From Planctomycetota bacterium (GTDB taxonomy: Bacteria; Planctomycetota; Uabimicrobiia; Uabimicrobiales; Uabimicrobiaceae), in contig JAJDCR010000102.1 in NCBI GenBank assembly GCA_029260735.1, positions 1 through 63,014 on the forward strand: DNA of 63,014 bases. Reading direction: 5' to 3'. Below are positions 1-7,563 of the stretch, piece after piece. Made by a program: the position numbers and the translations under genes. Below the pieces are notes generated by a model. That model worked only from the letters and a program-made list of their open reading frames with translations. It was not told where the DNA came from and did not search any database. Within the stretch, counting starts at the first letter, position 1. Every line of letters begins with the position of its first letter.

Positions 1-304
1 TCAACACAAACCATTACTAAAAAATATTTTAAGGAAAAAACCTACCCCACTCAGCCCCCCAAAGGGAGAACCGTGAGGAACGAACAGGGGGGGATGCTAT
101 GAAACATATACCATAGCAAAGGTTTACCTTGGCTACGATAAAAAAAACTACCCAACTCAAACCTTTTGGCTGGGACACGCTGAAACATACCTAAGTCAAG
201 TTTACGTTTGCTACAAAAACGATTATTTTCAAGGAATTGCGCCCTTAAGTTAACACCAATGCCTTAGTCGTTGTCCCTACCAACAATTTGAAAATTATCT
301 CTCA
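1..304. repeat. Partial copy of dispersed intergenic repeat, then non-coding DNA
   Basis: No credible gene is seen here. Bases 1-105 match 47436-47500 in the same orientation and 62731-62830 in reverse complement. The shared segments include a TTTTAAGGAAAAAACCT block followed by a C-rich run and, in the 62.7-kb copy, a GAACCGTGAGGAACGAAC block. The remainder has loose similarity to other intergenic DNA: a CTTAAGTT-ACACC core near 245 recurs near 43350, and GCTACAAAAACGATTA near 210 recurs inverted near 62675. This looks like a patchwork of short dispersed repeats. Confidence 0.7.
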
Positions 305-637
305 TTACAAATACTCAATATGATTGACCATATCTTTAGGACTTAACACTTGGTAAATTAACATTAAACCGCGAATGACATCCCCAACAGTAGCCCCTTG
401 GTGCATATAGACAATTCCCGAATGTTGGTGCCCATCAGAGTGCAAACGTAAAAAATCATCATCTTGGCTAAAAAAGACGCGACTTTCATTTCTTGCTTTT
501 ATCAGATGTTCTTCATCTGAAGCTCCCAGCATGTTAGCTTCTACCACAGTTAAAACATCAACACCTCTTCGGCGTAATCCTTTGACTACAGACTTTGCAA
601 CATGCTCATCGGTATAGTATTTTATTTTTTTTACCAC
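305..637 (-). CDS. DUF5615 PIN-like protein, predicted VapC-type toxin
   Basis: This 110-residue protein fits the DUF5615 (Mut7-C/PIN-like) family of predicted RNases. Visible signs are the N-terminal YYTDEHV segment with the first acidic pair, the GVDVLTVVEANMLGASDEEHL region, and the FFSQDDDFLRLH acidic motif typical of the PIN metal site. It starts with GTG only 2 nt after the stop of the DUF433 gene, so the two are translationally linked. The family usually acts as the toxin half of a two-gene module. No toxicity can be shown from sequence. Length is normal for the family and all expected acidic residues are present, so the module may be intact. Confidence 0.85.
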   Translation of the reverse strand: MVKKIKYYTDEHVAKSVVKGLRRRGVDVLTVVEANMLGASDEEHLIKARNESRVFFSQDDDFLRLHSDGHQHSGIVYMHQGATVGDVIRGLMLIYQVLSPKDMVNHIEYL

Positions 638-639
638 TA

Positions 640-945
640 TTACTCACTCTGGAGCTTTTGTTTTAACTTTGATACACTGCCTTGCTGTAACATATCAACA
701 AAGGCAGAACTTTCTTCTATAGAGTTATCAATCTCAGCACGGTGGTCAAAATAGTAAGTCAAAGCAGCATGAACATCGCCTAAAGTTAAATCATATTCTG
801 TTGCGATTTCATCGACACTTTTTCCCATCCGTTCATGCCAAATTACGATATTTTGAACAGTGATTCGATGTCCAATGATACGTGCTTTTCCACTGGACAC
901 TCCAGGAGTAATCTCTATGTGTTGGTTTAAGGTATTAACTGACAC
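640..945 (-). CDS. DUF433 protein, predicted antitoxin
   Basis: This 101-residue protein matches the DUF433 (VapB-like HTH antitoxin) family. It has the characteristic ITPGVSSGKARIIGHRITV segment, then IVIWHERMGKSVDEIATEY and an LTLGDVHAALTYYFDH helix-turn-helix-like stretch. The start is GTG at 945, chosen because a strong AGGAGG lies about 7 nt upstream. It is the first gene of a two-gene unit with the DUF5615 toxin-like gene. In this type of module the antitoxin normally represses its own promoter, so the AT-rich 946-1020 stretch is the likely operator region; that is inference. Confidence 0.85.
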   Translation of the reverse strand: MSVNTLNQHIEITPGVSSGKARIIGHRITVQNIVIWHERMGKSVDEIATEYDLTLGDVHAALTYYFDHRAEIDNSIEESSAFVDMLQQGSVSKLKQKLQSE

Positions 946-1060
946 TGTTTGCCTCCTCTTTTCATCCTAGTCATTAATAAAAGCCTACAATAGATTATAA
1001 CCTACTTCGTTAGACTTTAGCTAAACAAAGCAAAGAAAATTTTTTCGCATCCAAGAAAAC

Positions 1061-1639
1061 TCAAAACTCAAAAACCCGACAGCGACAAGCCAAATTAATA
1101 ATCCGACTCTTCCCGATAACAGACTCGCGTTCCATTGGATCATGAATATGCCCACAAAGCACCAAGTCAGGCTGCACCTCTTGAACAAACTTTCGAACCA
1201 AAGAACTCCCACCGTCTTGCCCTTTCTGATTACGTGCAGAAAGACAACCACTCGGAGGACAATGCGTGACAAAAACCGAAGTTTTCTCTCCAGATAAACC
1301 CGTAAAAGAAGAAATCCCTTCCTCACTATCAAGGTAACTACAACCAAAAAACTGAGCATCACCAAGTGAAATCACCCTATTCTCCAAATCCCGAACAAAA
1401 GAATATCTCTCAGACGCTTGCTTCAGAAAATCAGAATAGCTACTCAACTCATGATTTCCCGAAACCAAATACAAAGGAAGATTTAAACTCGCTATTTTCT
1501 CCAAGAACTCCTCCCAGAATTGCCCAAAATGAGTAAAGTCTCCCGCCGAAACAAGAGCATCCGCTCCCTTACTCTGCTCGATAATTTGCCGAGTAAGCCC
1601 AAAAGAAGCGTGGTTATCCGAAAAGGCCAGTATCTTCAT
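1061..1639 (-). CDS. Calcineurin-like metallophosphoesterase
   Basis: This is a 192-residue metal-dependent phosphoesterase. The five family motifs are in order: D8-x-H10 (FSDNHAS), G33-D34, GNHE at 61-64, H126 in THCPP, and GHIHD at 163-167. Together they bind the dinuclear metal centre. It resembles short YfcE/MPE-type phosphodiesterases and predicted phosphoesterases of unknown substrate. No signal peptide is seen, so it should be cytoplasmic. The substrate cannot be told from sequence. It lies 8 nt downstream of the ORF6C protein gene on the same strand, so the two may be cotranscribed. Confidence 0.85.
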   Translation of the reverse strand: MKILAFSDNHASFGLTRQIIEQSKGADALVSAGDFTHFGQFWEEFLEKIASLNLPLYLVSGNHELSSYSDFLKQASERYSFVRDLENRVISLGDAQFFGCSYLDSEEGISSFTGLSGEKTSVFVTHCPPSGCLSARNQKGQDGGSSLVRKFVQEVQPDLVLCGHIHDPMERESVIGKSRIINLACRCRVFEF

Positions 1640-1647
1640 AGATCACC

Positions 1648-2532
1648 TTAACAAGAATAGCCTTCCAACCACAAAACAGCTTCCCCAAACCGACGCTGAG
1701 GTAAATGAACATAACGAGAAAGATCAAAGTGCTTCTTAAACTTGGGCCAAATGGCAGTAGGATTTCCCTTTTCCTTCGCCTTTCCTCGCAAAACATCAAT
1801 TTGCTCTTTTGTAATAAACTCATCTCTCCCCAAAACAGGTTGCTCCAAAAAAGAAATCCGTCGGTCGAACTTGTGCATATCCTCTTTAATATGATGAACC
1901 GTAGTAGAAACCTCATCTATACGACTTCTCTGCCGGTTCATCTCTGTAATCACTGCTACAAGCATACGGTCTTGCTGCAAAGCATTCTGAGCGCTCACCT
2001 CCAACTCCTGAGCATTTTTTGTCAACTGCAAGGAATGCGCAACCAGTTGCTGGGCATTTTTCGCCAACTGAGTAGAGTGGGCGGTCAGATTTTCTGCCAT
2101 TTGGGTAAGGTTATTCTGGTACTGAGCATTTAAACCTTGCTCTTGTTCTACATTGAGAAGATAGGTACGGATCTGCTTAGCGACAGGAGAATCGCGAAGA
2201 AGCATTCCTATGCGAAGAACTGCTCGACGAGGGAAGATTGCGATAGAGCGGGCTTTGGAGCTAATGGCAACATTGTGGGACTTTTTGAATTCTTTGGTTG
2301 ACATAACTTTGTACCCATCCGCCTCTAGTTCATCTTTATGTCGACTAATAACATTATCTAGACCACTTTCAGATATTTCATAGAACAAAGCTACATTTTC
2401 TTTAGTAGCATACGCTGCCTCTGGTAGAGTTATAAGTTCACCCACTTGATCTAAAATATCTGTATGCTTATCGATACAAAGTTTTTTTCTTAGTGAAGCA
2501 CTTTCTAATAAAACTATTTCTTCCATAATCAA
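1648..2532 (-). CDS. ORF6C-domain antirepressor-like DNA-binding protein
   Basis: This 294-residue protein has a phage-antirepressor look. The N-terminal 110 residues carry an ORF6N/Rha-like pattern (ALFYEISESGLDNVISRH, then STKEFKKSHNVAISSKARSI and FPRRAVLRIGMLLRDS). The centre, about 140-185, is a coiled coil built of a roughly 14-residue repeat (QL-x-AHS-x-QL-x-KNAQ). The C-terminus (ITKEQIDVLRGKAKEKG to RRFGEAVLWLEGY) fits the ORF6C domain. Such proteins act on prophage repressors or as stand-alone regulators. No other phage gene is present, so this may be a domesticated regulator. Two hairpins lie directly upstream and could be its binding sites; that is inference. Confidence 0.7.
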   Translation of the reverse strand: MIMEEIVLLESASLRKKLCIDKHTDILDQVGELITLPEAAYATKENVALFYEISESGLDNVISRHKDELEADGYKVMSTKEFKKSHNVAISSKARSIAIFPRRAVLRIGMLLRDSPVAKQIRTYLLNVEQEQGLNAQYQNNLTQMAENLTAHSTQLAKNAQQLVAHSLQLTKNAQELEVSAQNALQQDRMLVAVITEMNRQRSRIDEVSTTVHHIKEDMHKFDRRISFLEQPVLGRDEFITKEQIDVLRGKAKEKGNPTAIWPKFKKHFDLSRYVHLPQRRFGEAVLWLEGYSC

Positions 2533-2591
2533 CCTCTCCTTTGAAATCTGGTATAAAACAAATTCTAAAAATTCTTATGCTTTAGTATAAA

Positions 2592-2620
2592 TTTGCGACT
2601 CCCATGATGGGAGTCGCAAA
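2592..2620. promoter_or_regulatory. Perfect 13-bp hairpin upstream of ORF6C gene
   Basis: TTTGCGACTCCCA (2592-2604), a 3-nt loop, then its exact reverse complement (2608-2620). A second hairpin with the same frame but two compensated base-pair changes lies at 2753-2781, and a half copy lies at 2841. The position 60-90 bp before the ORF6C gene suits an operator or a leader RNA structure. It is too far from any gene end on either strand to be an obvious terminator. Confidence 0.6.
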
Positions 2621-2752
2621 AGTCTTTGTAGATAAACGGTTTACATTTTTTTTATTTTTTGTTAGAGATCAAGCTGTTACCATTCGTTTTCAAGAAACAA
2701 GTGTATCAGACAAATTTTGATTGATCCAAAAACTCTTCTGGTTAGTTTTAAA

Positions 2753-2781
2753 TTTGAGAGTCCCAATATGGGACTCTCAAA
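2753..2781. promoter_or_regulatory. Second 13-bp hairpin, compensated variant of the first
   Basis: TTTGAGAGTCCCA (2753-2765), loop ATA, then the perfect complement (2769-2781). Compared with the hairpin at 2592 the arm differs at two positions, and both are matched on the opposite arm, so pairing is preserved. That is what selection on structure, or on a two-fold-symmetric protein site, would leave. Confidence 0.6.
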
Positions 2782-2840
2782 AATCATTACATAATAACAG
2801 CTTACGATTCTTCCTTGTAGATTCAACCATCATCATAAAC

Positions 2841-2852
2841 TTGCGACTCCCA
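2841..2852 (+). repeat. Half-copy of the hairpin arm
   Basis: TTGCGACTCCCA repeats the left arm of the 2592 hairpin, but the right arm is absent; the next bases are TAAACTGG. It is probably a decayed third copy. The rest of 2533-2950 is AT-rich and shows no coding potential. Confidence 0.5.
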
Positions 2853-2960
2853 TAAACTGGTTATATTTCTCCTCGTTAAATATCAAATCATCACCCCCTA
2901 TGAGAACAAGTTCCCTTATTCATTCTTTTGACATACACCTTTTATATTCTCAAACAGCCT

Positions 2961-3060
2961 TGCCGGCACAAAGTGTCATATTCTTAATTTTAATTTTTGA
3001 AGCAACTTACATCCAAAAACAATATATTCCTAAGCAGTTTTGCCGGCACAAAGTGTCACA
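2961..3060. repeat. Pair of 16-bp motifs 80 bp apart (possible IS21-like end)
   Basis: TGCCGGCACAAAGTGTCA occurs at 2961 and again at 3041, exactly 80 bp apart and in the same orientation. Read on the minus strand each is TGACACTTTGTGCC. The outer copy ends exactly where the DUF1016 fragment stops (3061). Multiple spaced repeats at a terminus beginning with TG are known in IS21-family elements, so this could be a solo transposon end. No transposase is present, so the assignment is inference. Confidence 0.45.
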
Positions 3061-3246
3061 TTAGTTCGCTTCGACAATAGCTCCTATTTCCCAATACAGA
3101 TCTATGCGAAAACGGTTAACGATTTTTAGAGTTTTTTGCTGGGTTTGGCCGATTAAATCAACAATTTCAGAAATGGTTTTTTGGTAGTTTTTTGGCAACA
3201 ATTGTTTTTTAGAAATATGATAAGGAGAACCTTTTTTCTTTTTCAC
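3061..3246 (-). pseudogene. DUF1016 (YhcG-like) nuclease family, 5' fragment
   Basis: Only 61 residues remain. The segment YQKTISEIVDLIGQTQQKTL followed by VNRFRIDLYWEIGAIV matches the start of the DUF1016 N-terminal domain; full members are about 330-370 residues and end in a PD-(D/E)xK nuclease domain. It starts with GTG after AAGGAG, so translation initiation is intact. The reading frame ends at a TAA lying exactly at the edge of the repeat motif at 3041-3060, so the rest of the gene has been cut away by that insertion or deletion. It is unlikely to be functional. Confidence 0.7.
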
Positions 3247-3265
3247 GACTACTCCTTAGGATCTT

Positions 3266-3368
3266 TTGGCAGAAAGTGTCACATCAGTTAAACACATATA
3301 TATATTAGAGATATAATAAAAAAAACATTCTTTCAGAGAAAGTTTTTGGCAGAAAGTGTCACATTTAT
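3266..3368. repeat. Second pair of 16-bp motifs 80 bp apart
   Basis: TTTGGCAGAAAGTGTCACAT occurs with its GGC at 3268 and again at 3348, again exactly 80 bp apart and in the same orientation as the pair at 2961/3041. On the minus strand the motif is TGTGACACTTTCTGCC and sits just upstream of the DUF1016 start. The two pairs share AAAGTGTCA and the 80-bp period but differ at one core base. Bases 3369-3575 contain AT-rich DNA and an inverted repeat at 3478. Confidence 0.5.
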
Positions 3369-3477
3369 CCACCTCTAAACAGAAAATTTTTCAACACAGT
3401 AAAAAACATACTAAACTATTTTTTGAAATTTTTCACGGAAAATATTTGCTTTTTTAGAAAAAAAACATACCATACAC

Positions 3478-3498
3478 TGCAGTATAAAAAATACTGCA
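3478..3498. promoter_or_regulatory. Inverted repeat upstream of the hsd operon
   Basis: TGCAGTAT, five A residues, then ATACTGCA, in the AT-rich leader about 80 bp before the first gene of the restriction-modification operon. Its place near where the promoter should lie suits an operator for a controlling protein. No controller gene is identified next to it. Confidence 0.35.
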
Positions 3499-3575
3499 AA
3501 CTATAATTTACTCCAGACACAAATTCTGATGCGAAATATCGCAATTAAGCTTCTAAAAGAAGAGATATAGATCAA

Positions 3576-4187
3576 ATGCCGAATAAAGTCAAATTGAGAG
3601 ATGTCATTTCGATCCAGTCGGGCTATCAAGTTCGTCCCGAGCATTGGGAGAGACAGAGTCTTTCTGAGGAGAAAACTTTCTTGCTCCAGATGAAAAACAT
3701 CTATTCGACAGGAGAAATAAACGAGGAAAAGTTAGACTATCTTAGATTAGGAAATATCCCTTCTGAGCATTACTTGAAAGAGGGTGATGTTTTGTTTACT
3801 TCTCGGGGGGAACACAACTATGGAATTATCATTAAAGGGCTCCAAAAAAGAATGATTGCCGCCTTTCACTTTTTTGTTCTGCGGGTGCAAGAGAGAAGCC
3901 TTTCCCCAGAATACTTGGTTTGGTATATCAATTGTAAGTGGGCTCAGAAATACTTCCAAAAGAACGCCACGGGCTCTGCGATGAAGATGGTCAACCGGAA
4001 AGTTCTCGGAGAGTTGGAGCTTGTTTTGCCTTCTACAAATGAACAAGAAAGAATCGTTGCTTTGGATCGTTTGTGGAAGAAAGAGAAGAGAATCATGGCG
4101 GAGTTGATGGAGAAGCGAGAGCAACTCCTTGAGGCCGCTTGTTTACAAAAATTAGAACACTTAGAAGAAGGAGGTCACAGATCGTGA
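3576..4187 (+). CDS. hsdS: Type I restriction specificity protein, single-TRD half-subunit
   Basis: This 203-residue protein has one target-recognition domain and one helical arm, where a normal HsdS has two of each. Opening KLRDVISIQSGYQ, central YLKEGDVLFTSRGEHNYG and SPEYLVWYINCKWAQKYF, and GSAMKMVNRKVLGELELVLPS followed by NEQERIVALDRLW are typical TRD and linker features. The C-terminal helix (about 160-200) would dimerise. Half-S proteins can work as homodimers that read palindromic sites. Its stop overlaps the GTG of hsdM (GTGA), so the two are coupled. A full-length hsdS follows hsdM, so the operon carries two specificity proteins. Confidence 0.8.
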   Translation: MPNKVKLRDVISIQSGYQVRPEHWERQSLSEEKTFLLQMKNIYSTGEINEEKLDYLRLGNIPSEHYLKEGDVLFTSRGEHNYGIIIKGLQKRMIAAFHFFVLRVQERSLSPEYLVWYINCKWAQKYFQKNATGSAMKMVNRKVLGELELVLPSTNEQERIVALDRLWKKEKRIMAELMEKREQLLEAACLQKLEHLEEGGHRS

Positions 4188-5704
4188 GTAAAGAGAGTAA
4201 ATCGACAACAAAAGAGACGGACTTTTCCCAAGAGGAAATCAATCGCGTTCTCTGGAAAGCTTGCGATACTTTTCGAGGGGTCGTAGACCCTGCCGAGTAC
4301 AAGAACTATATTTTAACCTTTCTCTTTATGAAATACTTGAGCGATGTCTGGAAAGATAAAAAAGAGCAATACGAAAAACAATTCGCGGGAGACGAAGGCC
4401 GCATTCAGCGCCGAATGGAACGCGAGAAGTTTATCGTCCCGGAAGGCTGCGACTACGACTCTATTTTTGAGCAGCGCAGTAGCGACAATATCGGAGAGAT
4501 CATCAACCTAGCTCTTACCGATATAGAAGAAGCCAACAAAGCCAAGCTCGACAGAGTTTTCCGCAACATCGATTTTAATTCAGAAGCAAACTTAGGCCAA
4601 ACCAAAGACCGCAATAAGCGCCTAAAGGACTTAATCCATGATTTTTCTGATCCCTGCTTAGATCTTCGTCCCTCAAAGGTCGGAGAACAAGACGTTATCG
4701 GTAATGCCTACGAGTACCTCATCTCTCGCTTTGCCAGCGACTCCGGGAAAAAAGGCGGGGAGTTTTACACTCCCTCCAAAGTTGCCATCTTACTCGCTAA
4801 GCTAGTCAACCCCCAAGAAGGAAACCGCATATGTGACCCGGCTTGCGGTTCCGCTTCTTTGCTCATCCAAGTGGCCGATGAAATCAAAGGAGAAAACTAT
4901 TCTCTCTATGGCCAAGAAAGCAACGGAAGCACCTGGGCCTTAGCAAAAATGAATATGTACCTTCACCAGAAAAACGCCCGCATTGAGTGGTGCGACACCC
5001 TCAACAACCCCAAGCTGATCGAAAACGACAGCCTGATGAAGTTTGATATCGTCGTAGCAAACCCGCCTTTCTCTCTCGACAAATGGGGAGCCGAAGAAGC
5101 CAAAGGAGACAAACATAACCGCTTCCACCGAGGCATTCCCCCCAAAAGCAAGGCCGACTATGCCTTCATCACCCATATGATCGAAACAACCGTCGAAGGA
5201 AGCGGTAAGGTCGGAGTCATCGTCCCCCACGGAGTCCTCTTTCGAGGCAGCTCCGAAGGAAAAATCCGCCAAAAACTCATCGAAGAAAACCTCCTCGATG
5301 CTGTCATCGGACTCCCCGCTAACCTCTTCTATGGTACCGGAATTCCTGCCGCCATCCTCGTACTGGACAAAGGAAAAAAGAACAAGAAAACCCTCTTCAT
5401 CGACGCCAGCCAAGAGTACGAAAGCGGCAAAAACCAAAACCAACTCCGAGAAAAAGACATCCAAAAAATCGTCGAAATCTTTCAGCAAAAGAAGAGTATG
5501 GACAAGTACTCCTACCTCGCCAGCTTTGAGGAGATCAAAGAAAACGACTTCAACTTGAACATCCCCCGCTACGTCGATACCTTTGAGGAAGAAGAACCCA
5601 TTGATATTAAGGAAGTTCAACGGGAAATTGCTGGGCTGGAGAAGGAGTTGGAGGAGGTTCGCGAGGAGATGGACGGGTATTTGAAGGAATTGGGGTTGGG
5701 GTAG
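4184..5704 (+). CDS. hsdM: Type I restriction-modification DNA methyltransferase subunit
   Basis: HsdM adds methyl groups to adenine at sites chosen by HsdS. The start is taken as GTG 4184: AAGGAGG lies 9 nt upstream and it overlaps the preceding stop, while the longer frame from a TTG at 4139 has no such support. The product is 506 residues. An HsdM_N helical domain (INRVLWKACDTFRG to FLFMKYLSDVWKDK) precedes the methyltransferase core with the SAM motif DPACGSASLL near residue 217 and the catalytic NPPF near 293. The C-terminus ends in a charged coiled coil. All key motifs are present, so it should be active. Confidence 0.93.
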   Translation: MSKESKSTTKETDFSQEEINRVLWKACDTFRGVVDPAEYKNYILTFLFMKYLSDVWKDKKEQYEKQFAGDEGRIQRRMEREKFIVPEGCDYDSIFEQRSSDNIGEIINLALTDIEEANKAKLDRVFRNIDFNSEANLGQTKDRNKRLKDLIHDFSDPCLDLRPSKVGEQDVIGNAYEYLISRFASDSGKKGGEFYTPSKVAILLAKLVNPQEGNRICDPACGSASLLIQVADEIKGENYSLYGQESNGSTWALAKMNMYLHQKNARIEWCDTLNNPKLIENDSLMKFDIVVANPPFSLDKWGAEEAKGDKHNRFHRGIPPKSKADYAFITHMIETTVEGSGKVGVIVPHGVLFRGSSEGKIRQKLIEENLLDAVIGLPANLFYGTGIPAAILVLDKGKKNKKTLFIDASQEYESGKNQNQLREKDIQKIVEIFQQKKSMDKYSYLASFEEIKENDFNLNIPRYVDTFEEEEPIDIKEVQREIAGLEKELEEVREEMDGYLKELGLG

Positions 5705-5754
5705 TTTTTTTGTTTGGGTTGTTTTTGGGTTGTTTGGATGGATTAATATTATCA

Positions 5755-6234
5755 TTGAGTAAGGTTATTGAATGTGTTGGAAACCCCGATGTTATCGGGG
5801 CCTAACATATTACATCCCTGCCGGGATACCAAATGTGCATTGAGTTAGGTTAGTTTTATTCTAAGTAAATACCATTTACGTTGGGTTTTAGTGGTATTAA
5901 TCGTACCCATAAATGTTTCATTATGCGTGGATGGTTACGTTGGGTTTTAGTGGTATTAATCGTACCCATGAATGTTTTATTATGCGCGAATGGTTCCGTT
6001 AGGTTTTCCCTGATATATATACCATTTACGTTAGGTTTGATAATTTACGTGCCATTATCCACGTTTAAACAAACCCAAATCTATCGCGATTATAATACTA
6101 AAACCCAACGTAAATGGTGTTTGCTTAGAATAAAACTCACCTATCTTAACGCACATTTGGTATCCCGACAGGGATGTAATATGTTAGGCCCCGATAACAT
6201 CGGGGTTTCCAACGCATTCAACAACCTTACTCAA
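5755..6234. mobile_element. 480-bp inverted-repeat element between hsdM and hsdS (MITE-like)
   Basis: Two arms of about 149 bp (5755-5903 and 6086-6234) are near-perfect reverse complements, both bounded by TTGAGTAAGG. Each arm contains smaller palindromes such as CCCCGAT-GTT-ATCGGGG. The centre holds a 59-bp tandem repeat (5877, 5936 and the start of a third copy at 5995). No transposase is present. The open frame inside, about 5881-6252, is dictated by repeats and has no recognisable product. As RNA it would form a very long hairpin inside the hsd operon. Confidence 0.75.
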
Positions 6235-6264
6235 GGAAGAGATTTCTTTTGAAAGGTCACTATT

Positions 6265-7563
6265 GTGGGTAAAATTGAGAAAAATAATAAATTTAAGGAT
6301 AGTCCTGTGGGGATAATTCCTAAGGATTGGAATATTAGTACTATAGGGAAAAGTTGCAATATTAAAAATACCTTGAGAAAACCTATAAGTGCTGACATTC
6401 GCAGAAATATGAAAGGACCATATCCATATTATGGTCCAACTGGAATAGTCGATTACATTAACGAATATCGTATTACTGGAAAATTTGTCTTAATAGGAGA
6501 AGATGGCGATCACTTTTTAAAATTTGATAAAAAGCGAATGACCCATTTAGTAGAAGGAAAATTCAATGTTAATAATCATGCTCACATCATACAAGGAAGT
6601 TCGATTTGTTTAACAAGCTGGATTCATTGTTATTTTCAACATCGTGATATTTTTTCTTATCTTACGAGACAAGGAGCTGGAAGATATAAACTAAATAAAG
6701 GTACTTTACTTATAATTCCCATCCCACTCCCCCCCCTCCCAGAACAAAAAAAAATCGTCACCATCCTCAGCGCTTGGGACAAGGCAATTTCGCACACGGA
6801 AAAACTAATCGAAGCGAAAGAGAAGCTCAAAAAAGGACTGATGCAGCAATTGTTTACCCAAGGACTTGGACATAGCGAATTCCAGGATAGTTCTGTTGGT
6901 CAAATTCCCCAGGAATGGGATCTTGTGAAAACCATAGATGTTGCTTCTGGAAATAAATATTCTTGTGTTGGCGGACCTTTTGGATCTAACCTAGTTACTA
7001 AAGATTATATTGAATCACCAGGAGTTCCAGTGACACGCGGAAATAATCTTACAATTGGAGGATGTAAATTTATTGACGAAGGTTTTGTTTATGTATCTGA
7101 AAACAAAGCAAAAACGTTATTGCAAAATACTGCATATCCAGGTGATATATTGTTTACTCAGCGAGGAACAATTGGTCAAGTAGGAGTTATACCTTGTAAA
7201 GCTAACTTCTCAAAGTATATATTATCTCAAAATCAAATGAAGCTAACTCCTGACTTTAGAAAGGTTAATGTATTATTTTTATATTATTATTTTTCATCGC
7301 CTGTAGGACAAAAAATTATTTTAATTAATTCCATAGGAACTGCCATTCCAGGTTTTAATCTTACATTGTTGAGAAGTTCTCCTATCCCACTCCCCCCCCT
7401 CCCAGAACAAAAAAAAATCGCCGCTATCCTAAGCGCAGCGGACAAAGAAATCCACATCCTCCAAAAAAAACTCGCCGCTTTGCAAAAGCAAAAAAAAGCC
7501 CTCATGCAGCAACTGCTCACCGGCAAAACCCGAGTTTTCCCGAAAGGAGAGTGCCATGAATAA
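6265..7563 (+). CDS. hsdS: Type I restriction specificity subunit, two TRDs
   Basis: This 432-residue HsdS has the standard two-fold layout: TRD1 (about 14-150), central conserved helix, TRD2 (about 215-370), C-terminal helix. Both TRDs open with a VG-x-IP-x-(D/E)W motif, and each is followed by IPLPPLPEQKKI and a helix ending in LMQQL. The DNA of these two linkers is identical over 37 bp (6721 and 7384), each with C8 and A9 runs. The TRDs are more AT-rich than the linkers, as expected of exchanged modules. The GTG start has only a weak ribosome site. The end overlaps hsdR by 8 nt. Confidence 0.9.
   Translation: MGKIEKNNKFKDSPVGIIPKDWNISTIGKSCNIKNTLRKPISADIRRNMKGPYPYYGPTGIVDYINEYRITGKFVLIGEDGDHFLKFDKKRMTHLVEGKFNVNNHAHIIQGSSICLTSWIHCYFQHRDIFSYLTRQGAGRYKLNKGTLLIIPIPLPPLPEQKKIVTILSAWDKAISHTEKLIEAKEKLKKGLMQQLFTQGLGHSEFQDSSVGQIPQEWDLVKTIDVASGNKYSCVGGPFGSNLVTKDYIESPGVPVTRGNNLTIGGCKFIDEGFVYVSENKAKTLLQNTAYPGDILFTQRGTIGQVGVIPCKANFSKYILSQNQMKLTPDFRKVNVLFLYYYFSSPVGQKIILINSIGTAIPGFNLTLLRSSPIPLPPLPEQKKIAAILSAADKEIHILQKKLAALQKQKKALMQQLLTGKTRVFPKGECHE

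Noticed and set aside
2592..2852. CRISPR array
   Set aside because: Only two and a half hairpin copies, about 160 and 88 bp apart, without regular spacers or cas genes.
1648..3246. Intact prophage
   Set aside because: Only an antirepressor-like gene is present; no integrase, packaging, capsid or tail genes were found.
4139..4183. N-terminal extension of HsdM from TTG 4139
   Set aside because: GTG 4184 has AAGGAGG at the right distance and overlaps the upstream stop; the extension is basic and not family-like.
4940..5755. Long minus-strand frame opposite hsdM
   Set aside because: It is antisense to a clear methyltransferase with intact motifs and is made of low-complexity Leu/Phe/Val sequence.
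5877..5995. CRISPR-like tandem repeat
   Set aside because: The 59-bp units are directly adjacent with no spacers; they are part of the inverted-repeat element.
5881..6252. Open frame of 123 codons between hsdM and hsdS
   Set aside because: It runs through the inverted-repeat element and its tandem repeats, has no ribosome site and resembles no protein; its length follows from the repeat sequence.
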